Shown here: positions 10,459 through 20,065 of the stretch, one piece after another
Layout of the letters: every line of letters begins with the position of its first letter
How positions within the stretch are numbered: position 1 is the first letter of the stretch
Notes under the pieces: generated by a model
Seen by the model: only the letters and a program-made list of their open reading frames with translations
What the model was told of the DNA's origin: nothing
The model's database searches: none
Source of the DNA: Buddleja alternifolia
Lineage: Eukaryota; Streptophyta; Magnoliopsida; Lamiales; Scrophulariaceae
Length of the DNA: 64,000 bases
Direction: 5' to 3'
Assembly (NCBI GenBank): GCA_019426215.1
Contig: CM033402.1
Span: forward strand, 24,773,102-24,837,101
Made by a program: the position numbers and the translations under genes

Positions 10459-12015
10459 TTAAGCGTTTAAATCGATCATACCTAATTCACTTCTCAAAGT
10501 GAGAAAGCGTTGTTCGTTGAGCGCTTTTGTGAAGATATCTGCCAGTTGTTTGTCAGTTCCAATGAAGTGCATGGAGATATCTTTCTTTTGAACATGGTCA
10601 CGCAAGAAATGGTATCTAATGTCAATGTGTTTGGTTCTAGAATGAAGAACAGGATTTTGGGTCATAGCTAAAGCACTTTGGTTATCACAATGGATTGGGG
10701 TAGGACCTAGGATTATTCCATAATCTCTAAGTTGTTGCCTCATCCAAAGGATTTGTGCACAACAGCTTCCAGCGGCTACATATTCTGCCTCAGCGGTAGA
10801 AGTCGCTATGGATTGTTGTTTCTTACTATGCCATGAAACTAGTCTATCACCTAGAAATTGACATGTACCACTAGTACTTTTTCTATCTATTTTGCATCCT
10901 GCAAAATCTGCATCTGAATAACCAATTAGTTCAAAAGAAGAATCCTGTGAATACCATAAGCCCACATTTTGTGTGCCTTTTAGGTACTTAAGGATCTTCT
11001 TGGTAGCAATTAAGTGTGATTCTCTAGGATCAGATTGAAAACGTGCACACATGCATACTGAAAACATAATATCAGGTCTACTAGCGGTAAGATAAAGAAG
11101 TGATCCAATAATACCCCTATAGTTAGTGATATCAATTTTCTTCCCACTTTCATCTTTATCTAACTTAAGCGTCTGGCTCATTGGAATTTTTGAAGATGAT
11201 GCATTTTCCATACCAAATTTCTTAATCATATCTCTAGTATATTTAGCTTGGTTTATAAATATTCCATTAGGGAGTTGCTTAACTTGTAATCCTAAGAAGA
11301 AAGTTAATTCACCCATCATGCTCATTTCAAATTGATCTTGCATCATTTTCGAAAATTTCTCACACAGTCGCTTATTAGTAGAACCAAATATAATATCATC
11401 AACATAGATTTGGACTAAGAGAATATCTTTATTATGGGTAATTTTAAATAACGTTGTGTCAACGCTGCCTTTTGAAAAGCCTTTACCTATAAGGAAGATA
11501 GAGAGAGTGTCATACCATGCTCTTGGTGCTTGTTTAAGGCCATAGAGTGCCTTATCCAGTTTGTAGACCATACTTTTGCCATGGTTGTTGATGAATCCTG
11601 GTGGTTGCTCCACATAGACTTCTTCTTGGAGTTTACCATTCAAGAATGCACTCTTCACGTCCATTTGGTATACTGTGAACTTGTTGAATGCGGCAAACGC
11701 TAGGAACATCCTAATTGCTTCAAGACGGGCTACTGGGGCATACGTTTCATCAAAGTCAATACCCTCTTCTTGACAATAACCCTGAGCGACTAATCTAGCT
11801 TTGTTTCTTATAACAATGCCATCTTCATCCATTTTGTTCCTAAAAACCCATCTCGTTCCAATAACTCTTTGGTGAGTTGGTCTTGGTACTAGCGTCCAAA
11901 CCTTACTTCTTTCAAATTGGTTAAGCTCTTCTTGCATTGCTTCTACCCAACTTGAATCACTAAGCGCTTCATCCACTTTCTTTGGTTCCATTTGAGATAG
12001 GAAACTTGCGAACAT
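10459..12015 (-). CDS. Reverse transcriptase and RNase H of SIRE-A
   Basis: Open frame of 518 codons covering the copia RT and RNase H region, which copies element RNA into DNA and removes the RNA template. Seen in order: [20 protein letters not shown] and [14 protein letters not shown] at the RT N-terminus, [32 protein letters not shown] (first catalytic Asp), [16 protein letters not shown], and YVDDIIFGS at about residues 204-212 (catalytic Asp pair). RNase H follows from about residue 365 with [16 protein letters not shown] and CDNQSA carrying the acidic residues. It ends ELGMIDLNA just before the stop at 10459. The frame is uninterrupted, in contrast to gag and integrase of the same element. 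The ATG at 12015 is internal; upstream coding continues in the next frame at 11943-12614. Confidence 0.93.
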   Translation of the reverse strand: MFASFLSQMEPKKVDEALSDSSWVEAMQEELNQFERSKVWTLVPRPTHQRVIGTRWVFRNKMDEDGIVIRNKARLVAQGYCQEEGIDFDETYAPVARLEAIRMFLAFAAFNKFTVYQMDVKSAFLNGKLQEEVYVEQPPGFINNHGKSMVYKLDKALYGLKQAPRAWYDTLSIFLIGKGFSKGSVDTTLFKITHNKDILLVQIYVDDIIFGSTNKRLCEKFSKMMQDQFEMSMMGELTFFLGLQVKQLPNGIFINQAKYTRDMIKKFGMENASSSKIPMSQTLKLDKDESGKKIDITNYRGIIGSLLYLTASRPDIMFSVCMCARFQSDPRESHLIATKKILKYLKGTQNVGLWYSQDSSFELIGYSDADFAGCKIDRKSTSGTCQFLGDRLVSWHSKKQQSIATSTAEAEYVAAGSCCAQILWMRQQLRDYGIILGPTPIHCDNQSALAMTQNPVLHSRTKHIDIRYHFLRDHVQKKDISMHFIGTDKQLADIFTKALNEQRFLTLRSELGMIDLNA

Positions 12016-12614
12016 GGCCTCATTAAATGTAGCGGACCTAGTTCTAACAGGTGCTTATCTCTAATTACTAGCTCTGGTGGATGATCTCTAAGCCATTTAC
12101 GGTCTTGTTGGAACGGGTTAAGAGACTCTTGGTTGTTAATCGCTTGATTCTCATTTGTCTCTTGCGTAGACGCTGCATCATTCACAGTTCTAATCTGCTC
12201 TTGATGATCATTCTCTTCATGATCATCAGCGATTCTGACATTATCATTTTTGTTAACCTCACGAGCATCCTTAGGAGGAAGTACATGAATCCCATCATCC
12301 TCGTCATCACTATCATCACTAAGGTTGATTTGCGACGCTTGTTGGGAGAGATCTTTAATTCCTACATCATCAGGATTAACCTTACTCAGTTCTTGGTTAG
12401 CATCATCAAACACAACATGAATGGATTCTTCAACCTTCGATTTGATCTTATTTAAGATGCGAAAACTCTTTCCATTCTTGGCATAGCCTAGAAAGATTCC
12501 CTCATCTGCTTTAGGATCAAATGTCTTTAGGCTGTGAGATCCATTGTTATGAATGAAACATTTTGAACCAAATACATGAAAGTATGAAACATTAGGCTTA
12601 CGTCCCTTCCACAA
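11943..12614 (-). pseudogene. Integrase C-terminal region and linker of SIRE-A
   Basis: In frame with the 12636-13694 frame but separated from it by a TAA at 12636-12638 (MINK*HEKTPYELW context). It encodes the copia integrase C-terminal part (KGRKPNVSYFHVFGSKCF, KADEGIFLGYAKNGKSFRI) and an acidic linker rich in D, E and N. It runs out of frame near 12040, where the RT frame takes over (WLRDHPPELVIRD is the shared landmark). Integrase and RT are thus split by one nonsense codon and one frameshift. Confidence 0.85.
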
Positions 12615-12635
12615 CTCATATGGAGTCTTCTCATG

Positions 12636-13694
12636 TTACTTGTTAATCATACACCGGTTCTGAGTGTAGCAAGCGGTGTTGATGGCTTCGGCCCAAAACC
12701 TTTGAGGCAGCTTGGACTCTGCTAACATCGTCCTTGCGGTTTCTTTAAGCGTTCTGTTCCGTCGCTCAGCAACTCCATTCTGTTGAGGTGTTCTAGGAGC
12801 AGAATACTCATGAAGTATTCCTAAATCTATACAAAACTTCTCAACAACTTGGTTAGTAAATTCAGTTCCTCTATCGCTTCTAATTCTTGTCACTTTTAGA
12901 TCTTTTGAATTTTGCAATTGACGAATTAGCGCTGTGAGCTTGACACTGGTTTCATCTTTGGTTGCTAGAAATTCTACCCATGTATAGCGAGAGAAATCAT
13001 CAACTATTACTAGCGAGTACTTTTTGCCACTAACACTCATGATTTGAATAGGTCCAAACAAATCTAAATGCAATAGTTCAAGAACTTTAGAAGTAGATAG
13101 ACATGGTTTCTTTTTGAAAGATGACTTAACTTGTTTACCCACTTGACATGCATCACATAAGCGATTCTTTTGAAAGGAACCTTTAGGTAATCCCTCTACA
13201 AGATTTAGCGATATTAACTGAGAGATTGCCTTAAAATTGAGGTGATTCATTTTTCTATGCCATAACCAACCCAATTCATTTTGACTTTTAGCAACAAAGC
13301 ACGTGGGGTTGTTATCAACTGTAGAATCCCAATCTACTAAATACACATTCTTTGTTCTTTTTCCTCTTAATTTAGTAGACTTAGTCTTAGCGTCGTTAAC
13401 ATAGCAGAAGTCGCTTGAAAATTTTACTGCAAAGCCTTTATCACAAAATTGACTAATGCTTAACAGGTTATGCTTAAGACCCTCAACATAATAAACATCA
13501 CTAATCATGATGTTCCCCCTATGCATGATACCTATACCTTTTGTTTTACCTTTTGAGTTATCACCGAATATAACTTGAGGACCGTTGGTAGCTTGATAGT
13601 AGACTAGAAGATTCTTGGAACCAGTCATGTGTCTTGGCGATCCACTATCAAAGTACCAAACTGAAGTATCGGTGCTGGCTCTAGGTACCTGCAT
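12636..13694 (-). pseudogene. Protease and integrase of SIRE-A
   Basis: Encodes the end of the aspartic protease region (WYFDSGSPRHMTGS, with the catalytic D-S-G), the pre-integrase zinc domain (LWHRKMNHLNFKAI, CDACQVGKQVKSSF) and the integrase core. The integrase core shows D in HLDLFGPI, D in RIRSDRGTEF and E in PQQNGVAERRNRTL, the DDE triad that joins element DNA to the host chromosome. It ends at TAA 12636, after which the same frame continues as integrase C-terminus, so this is a nonsense mutation. The ATG at 13694 is not necessarily a translation start; gag-pol in this lineage is normally one polyprotein. Confidence 0.88.
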
Positions 13695-13707
13695 TTAAAG
13701 GACAATT

Positions 13708-14022
13708 CTAATTCTTCTTAGGTACCCATGTTGTTTTGGGTCCTTCAGCGTTAGTAACCTTGGTTTGAATTAGAACTTTAGGAACCCATATTTGCCTGGT
13801 CTTCATTGTAGGAATACTGGCCTTCTTGGGTTTCACATTGTGTTGTATGTGCTTTTTGTTCACCTTGTGCTGTGTGTGCTTTTTGGGTGTGTAATAATAT
13901 CCTCGATTATAATAATAGTCATAATCATAGTCATAGTCATAATCATCATAGTATTGATGATATGATTTTGACTGTCTTGGATATTGACGCTGGTAAGTCC
14001 TTGGCGCTGGCTTGGGTTGCAC
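13708..14022 (-). pseudogene. Gag-protease linker of SIRE-A
   Basis: Low-complexity basic and Tyr-rich stretch (YDDYDYDYDYDYYYN) followed by KKHTQHKVNKKH repeats and the ending TTWVPKKN. A WVPK-type tail ahead of the protease is common in SIRE Gag proteins. Stops separate it from the protease frame at 13694. Confidence 0.6.
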
Positions 14023-14338
14023 TTTTGGTGCTTGACGCTTAGCGCTTGATTCACAGTGATTAGACTTGTCCTTGACTTTTTGAGCGTTTGGATGAGTTGT
14101 CTTTGTGAATCATTTGCCTTAGCCTTTACCCTTTGCCTTGAGTCAGCTTTGGCTTTCTCATTGGCGTCGTATCATTGTCTCTTGGTTCATTTAGCGTTTG
14201 TCATTGTGAACCTTTCTCAACAAAGAAACACTATTTCCTTGTTATTCGCCGTAACCATAGATGCTTTTGATTTTGACCAAATTTATCACACCCTAATCGG
14301 TCCTTTCACTAAAAGTCTGGTTACATTAGTCACATTAT

Positions 14339-15937
14339 CTAAGTTTCTTGATGCTTTGATAATGATGAGACGAGCTGCTCTGATTTGGCAAGTCTAGCGA
14401 TCAGATCAGCTTCTCTCTTGACTATTATATCAAGATCGCTTTTCAATTGAGTAATCTCACTCTCAAGTGATTGGTTCTTCTCAATGCATTGTTGCTGAAC
14501 TTTCAACTCTGCTTTGAGCATACTTTATCATTTGTGAGAGATGAAATAATAGCGAAGTGATTTTGATATATTTTGGCGGCATCTTGACAATCTTTATAAT
14601 ATTCATTGACTTTGCCAAGTAATTCATCATATGAGAGAGGATGAGATAATTCAGTGGTTACCTCTGGCAGCGAATCGTCAGATGCTTCATGATCTCTTGC
14701 CATAAGACAAATCAACGCTGAGTCGCTTGTTGGTTCATCATCACTACTTTCATCTGATGATTCCAAATCCTCTTCAGGTGCGGAGAATGGTTCAGATTCT
14801 GCTAGCAAACCTTGTTGACGAAGGTTGCTCCTGAATTGGTTTCTATCCGCATAGTTTTGTCTTGTGGGCTTAGACACATTGGATAAGAGCAATTACCTGG
14901 TAGTGCCCTGGTTTCTTACATTATAACATAAATAGTTTTTCATTTTCTATTCAATGGTTAATCGCTTGGAAATGACTGGCGCTGAGAGATTCTGAGTAAG
15001 AGTTATAGGCGCTTGGTAAGGAACTGGCGCTACTGGTTGAGGTGTTGTGTACACTGGCGCTTGATAAGAGTCACTGGTGCAGGGAGAAGAGTTTGAAATG
15101 AAGTTTGTCTAATAGGATTTCTCTTTTCATATCTTAGAAATTTCTTGAGTTCTTGACCAATAGAGCCATCTCTTTTTCCTCATTGGATTTTGTTGATTTT
15201 TCCTCACTAATCGCTTTACCCTTGCTTTTGGTGGTAGCGATTAATGCTCCTGATTCAGTCGCTGAAGTCGATGTGTCGCTGACTTCACCCAATTCAAATT
15301 CAAATGCCTTTAATTCTGAGAATACATGTTCTGGAGTAAGCGTTTCCAATGTCTGATTCTCTCATAGCAACAGTTTTAATCAAATACTTGCTCGGAAGAC
15401 TTCTAAAAATCTTATTGACCATTTCCTTATTGGTCAATTCTTTATCCAATGACGCTAACTCTGTAATGAGCATAGTAAACCTTGCGTCCAATTGTTCTAG
15501 TGTCTCGTTGAATTGCATCATGAAATGTTCAAATCTTTGCATGGCTATGGAGAGCTTGTTCGCCTTCATCTGTGCTGAACCTTCACACACAACAGCCAAC
15601 TTATCCCATATTTCTTTGGAGTGTTACATTGTTTGATCTTGTTGAACAATGCATCATTGTCTCCTAATGCTAAGTAAAGTGCATTTCGTCCAACATTATC
15701 TAGATTTGCTCTTTTCCGATGATCAGGCGTCCATTCTAACTTAGGTTTCTCGACATATCCATCTGGAGTGGCTTAATCAGCTCCAGGTGCTCGAGTTATC
15801 ACTTTCATGATCTTAATGGGGCCACCTGAAATTACATCACACATTTCATTATCGCAAGAACATAAATACGCAAATGCTCTAAGTTTCCAAGAATCATAAT
15901 TTGACTCTACCAACTTAGGCATTTTGTCAAAAGCCAT
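14339..15937 (-). pseudogene. Gag of SIRE-A, broken into several frames
   Basis: Starts at the ATG at 15937 (MAFDKMPKLVESNYDSWK), 90-100 bases inside the PBS. Downstream pieces in different frames include a UBN2-type Gag segment (15300-15599: RFEHFMMQFNETLEQLDARF, LPSKYLIKTVAMRES), an acidic piece (15134-15349), remains of a CCHC knuckle near 14895-14925 (CKKPGHY), an acidic Ser-rich part (14503-14892) and a coiled-coil segment (14339-14521, VQQQCIEKNQSLESEITQLK). At least one in-frame stop (near 15775) and several frameshifts separate them. Product would be the structural particle protein; this copy cannot make it intact. Confidence 0.78.
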
Positions 15938-16038
15938 AATGAGATGTTTTAAGAGAAAATTCTAAAGCGACTAAGTTTTAGAAAATTGGATCTAAACAAG
16001 CAGTTACGCTCCGAAACGCTTAGGTTTCTACTTCAACC

Positions 16039-16050
16039 GCTCTGATACCA
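16039..16050 (-). other. Primer-binding site of SIRE-A (initiator tRNA-Met type)
   Basis: Minus-strand TGGTATCAGAGC, the standard Ty1/copia PBS complementary to initiator tRNA-Met, two bases inside the LTR end at 16053. Confidence 0.93.
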
Positions 16051-16052
16051 CT

Positions 16053-17563
16053 TGGTGGTCCCAAGTGGCATACGAAAGGGTCTAGAAGGGTGTTTGAATA
16101 GACCCTAAAGTCTTTTTCGACTTCAAAAAAATCGTATCACTTTTAAAGATTAGAACGCTTAGAGATCTGAGTGCTTGGGTCAGACGCTTCTGTAAAGGTA
16201 ACTTAGACTTAGTGATTTCAGCAATTTACCAAAGTAGGGTAACGCTTAGATCGCTTAATTAGGGTTAGCACAGCGGATATGATTTTAAAGCTTTAGCATT
16301 CGTTTTGGTTAAATAGTCGCTAAGCAGATTGACTTGTCTTTTTCAGATAGATGAAATGATATGAAACAAGACAATAACAAAAGTAAATGACACAAGATAT
16401 ATAAGGTTCACTGAGTGATGTAATCCTAGCTACGTCCTTCTTTCCTTTTTCACTTGGAGAGAATTTACTAAGTTGATTATCAAAGAATCACACAGAATCT
16501 TCTACAAGATAATAAATGAGTGCAAATGATCTCGGGCTCCTTTATCACACAGATGTCAGCACCAATGAAGATCTTCTTCTACAAGCTTCTCTCACTCAGA
16601 AATACTGTCTGTTTCAACAACTTTCTCACTCAGATGAAAGGTTGAGGATTTATCACAAGGGTTTGTTTGTTTTTGGAAAGATCAAACAACTTAGAATATC
16701 TCAGTAAGAGTTTAGGTTTCTTCTTTTGAAAATATTTGAGATATTTGTGACTGTATGGAATGTATGTAAAAATCTTGAAAGATTTTGGCTATGGAGTTTC
16801 TAAGCTTTTTCCTCAGCAAATCTTTCTTGTGCATGTACGTATATATATCTCTGTATGTATGTTTGTAGGGTTTGCTGGAAGTAAGGTATTTATAGGCAAT
16901 TTTGGGATCTGTCCGTGGACACATGTGAGAGTGTGCCTTTCACGCGGCGCGTGAGTATACCTTTTCTCTGACCTTCGTGAATTCCTGCTGGTACCGATTG
17001 ACGGGAGAGTCATACCTTTCCTACTCATAATTCTCTGGTCTTTCAGTTCCGACAGTCTAGTCAAATGGTGGCTTGTCTGCAAGTCAATTGGTTATCTATT
17101 GACATTTAATGCTCTTATCAGGCATTTAATGTATTTGAATTTATTTCCCGTTTGAAATAAATATCCGTTGAATGATTGCATTTAAGTACTTCATGATTTG
17201 AGAATTTATTTCAGGTGAATCTGATTCTGATCGCTAGAGTTCTTTGAGCGTTTGATCCATAAATCCTAAAATAGTTCTTTTAGTGTTTGACAGACGCTAA
17301 GGATAAATCTTCATCTTCTTCTGACTTCAGACGTTGATCTTCAACTTCATCTCTAATAGACTCACCTAGAATTCTATTATCGAGTCGGTATCTAATACTT
17401 AGTCTAAAATCTATAAAGATAAAAATTACAAGCCTAACAAAATTACATACTTTCAAACGCTTATACAATTGATCTATGAAACATAAACTTATATTATATT
17501 TTGGGGTCTAAAAAAAATCATATCTTGTCATTATCAAAACATCTAACATGAAATTTCCTAATA
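16053..17563 (-). repeat. 5' LTR of SIRE-A (about 1.5 kb)
   Basis: Same family and orientation as 3727-5233, but visibly diverged from it. The minus-strand start should read TGTTAGG; here it is TATTAGG at 17563, a G-to-A change in the terminal dinucleotide. TATA motif CCTATAAATACC on the minus strand at 16885-16896. Confidence 0.86.
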
Positions 17564-18301
17564 TAATTGAACGCTGAAACACCTGTTGAGGCTAATCTAA
17601 CAACTAACTAACTTTCTAACACTAACTTATATTCATTTGGGCTTTTCTTTAAAAACTCTTAACTATAAAAGAGTTAAAGGTCTTGACATCATCAAAAATG
17701 GAGAAATTGTTAGGAATTTCATGTTAGATGTTTTGATAATGACAAGATAGGATTTTATGTTAGACCCCAAATATAATGTAAGTTCTATTTTCATAGATTA
17801 ATGTATAAGCGTTCGAAAGTTTGTAATTTTGATTAGGCTTGTAATTTTTATCTTTATAGATTTTAGACTAAGTACCGAATCGCTAATAGAATTTTAGGTG
17901 AGTCTATTAGAGAAGAAGTTGAAGATCAGCGTCTGAAGTCAAATGGAGATGAAGATTTGTCTTAGCGACTGTCAAACGCTAAAGGAATATTTCAGGATTA
18001 TGGATCAAGCGCTCAAAGCACTTCAGCGATCAGTATTAGATTTACCTGAAATAAATCCTTAAGTCATGAAGGACTTAAATGCAATCATTCAATGGACATT
18101 TATTTCCAACGGGAAATAAATTCAAATGCATTAAATGTCTGATAAGTGCATTAAATGTGATAAGCTAGTATGACTTGTGGACAAGCCACCTTTTTTACTA
18201 GACTGTCAGAATTTCAGAGTTTATAGCTGCTCTTGTCCAATCGGAACTAGTAGGATTCAGGAATGTCAGAGAAAAGATAGAATCACGCGCTGCGTGAAAG
18301 A
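17564..18301 (+). mobile_element. SIRE-I: fragment of a plus-strand SIRE element (3' UTR plus partial LTR)
   Basis: 17564-17707 matches the tail of SIRE internal sequence as seen before the SIRE-H LTR (shared ACTATAAAAGAGT and CATCATCAAAAA), ending in a decayed PPT (AAAAATGGAGAAAT). An LTR follows from TGTTAGGAATTTCATG at 17708 and is lost after GCGCTGCGTGAAAG at about 18301, where Copia-B coding sequence begins. The LTR is therefore missing its TATA, R and U5. It lies in inverted orientation to the neighbouring SIRE-A 5' LTR. Confidence 0.82.
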
Positions 18302-18580
18302 TGGTGCAAGTAGAAAGATGTTTTGGAAGAACAAGATAACATCCCTTCGGAGACATTAGTTCAAGAATCTGACCCAATACGACACAACCGTCATAGCGAC
18401 GATCTAGCAGAGTATCTTAGCCACCTGAGAGATATAGCTATCTGCATGACACACAACATTATGTATGATGTTGCAAAAAGGAAGCCATGGAGATGATCCT
18501 TAACTATGATGATGAGCAGAAGCGACAGATATAAATCCTCAAAGTGGCTTGAGGTTATGAAAAAAGTAGAGATTAATTAG

Positions 18581-20050
18581 ATGTATTCGAACCAAGTCTG
18601 GACTCTTACTGATCTACCAAATGGAGTGAGACCAATTGAATGCAAATGGATCTATAAGAGAAAGATTGGTCCGGATAGCAAGGTGGATACCTATATGGCT
18701 AGGTTGGTGGCAAAAAGGTATAGTCAAAAGGAGGGCATTGACTATGAGGAACCTTTTTGCCAGTTGCCATGATCAAATCTATTAGAATTCTTCTAGCCAT
18801 AGCTGCAAACTTGGATTATGAAATCTGGCAAATGGATGTGAAGAACGTATTTCTAAATGGATACCTCGAGGAAGACTTTATATGCAATAGCCCAGGGGCT
18901 TCATATACCGAAGCAGATTCTTATAAAGTTTGCAAACTGAATAGGTCCATTTATGGACTGAAACAAGCCTCTCAAAGATGGAATCTAAGGTTCGATGAAG
19001 AAGCAAGGAATATAGCTTCATCAAGAATGAAGACGAACCGTCTGTCTACAAAATGGTCAGTGGGAGCAAGTTGACATTGCTGGTTCTATACATAGATGAC
19101 ATACTATTTATATGGAATGACATAGTCTTATTGACGTCAGTCAAGACATGACTCTCGAGCACGTTCTGCATGAAAGATTTGGGAGAAGTAACCTACTTTC
19201 TGGGAATTCGCCTATATAGAGATAGAGCTAATAAAATGATAAGACTCTCCTAAGCGCTCTACCTAGAGAATTTTTAAGAGATATGAGAAGCATAACTCTA
19301 AGGAAAGACTTTTGCCCATGAGATATGGTATTCATCTTTCCAAATCTATGAGTCCTAAACGGACAAGGATAGAATAAAAATGAGGAATACACCCTATTCA
19401 TCGGAAGTAGAAGTCTTATATACGCGATGTTGTGTCGGATCTGGCATATGCTGTAAGCACGGTTAATAGGTTTTAAGCAAACCCACGGGAGCAACACTAG
19501 ACATCAATGAAGTGTATCTTAAAGTACTTAAGATATGCTATTGATAAATGGACATGGAGAATTAAAGGTGGATGGTTACACCGATGTAGATTTTCAATCT
19601 GGTCCTAATAACCTCAAGTCCACCTCTGGGTACATATTCACGCTCAATGGTAGAGTAGTGTCTTGGAAAAGTTTCAAGCAAAGGACAACTGCTGATTTCA
19701 CAATAGAGGCAGAATATTCAGCCGCCTCTGAGGTACCCAAAGAAGCTGTTTGGATGAGAAAGTCATAGCCGAACTTCAAGTGGTTCCTAGCATGGAAATG
19801 TCGTTTCCACTAGGTGTGACATAATGGAGCAATTGCGCAAGCTAAAGAACCAAGGTCTCATAATAAATCTAAACATGTGGTGAGGAAATATCATATAATA
19901 TGAGAAACCATTGGAAGAGGCGATATCGCCGGGCAGAAAATAACCTCAGTAGAAAATGTGGCTGACCCATTTCCCAAGCCATTATCACAGGTGGTGCTAG
20001 ATAAACATCTTGAGAAGATGGGCATCAAATACCATAGTGATTGGCGTTGA
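18581..20050 (+). pseudogene. RT-RNase H remnant of Copia-B
   Basis: Pieces of a copia pol: MYSNQVWTLTDLPNGVRPI and CKWIYKRKIG (18581-18772), DYEIWQMDVKNVFLNGYLEED and SIYGLKQASQRWNLRFDE (18757-19074), a YIDDI catalytic motif near 19095-19110, then RNase H (19535-19768: GYTDVDFQS, STSGYIFTLNGRVVSWKS, TIEAEYSAASE) and a C-terminal remnant to about 20050. Frame changes occur near 18765, 19070 and 19130-19530, with many stops between 19230 and 19530 and after 19768. It is an old, inactive copy compared with Copia-D. Confidence 0.82.
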
Positions 20051-20065
20051 ATGCAAGTGGGAGAT

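Larger units (their letters stand above)
3727..17563 (-). mobile_element. SIRE-A: Ty1/copia retrotransposon, SIRE/Maximus-type, with extra 3' gene
   Basis: Minus-strand element of ~13.8 kb. From its 5' side it has an LTR (16053-17563), an initiator-Met PBS, gag, protease, integrase, RT, RNase H, a long extra gene, a PPT (5234-5247) and an LTR (3727-5233). Integrase lying before RT makes it Ty1/copia. Long LTRs plus a large gene after RNase H are typical of the SIRE/Maximus lineage. The two LTRs differ clearly by eye. The flanking pentamers (GTTGG left, TAATT right) do not match, so no TSD supports a simple single insertion. The left flank is Tat-1 gag; the right flank is the 3' end of another SIRE element in opposite orientation. 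Confidence 0.88.
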
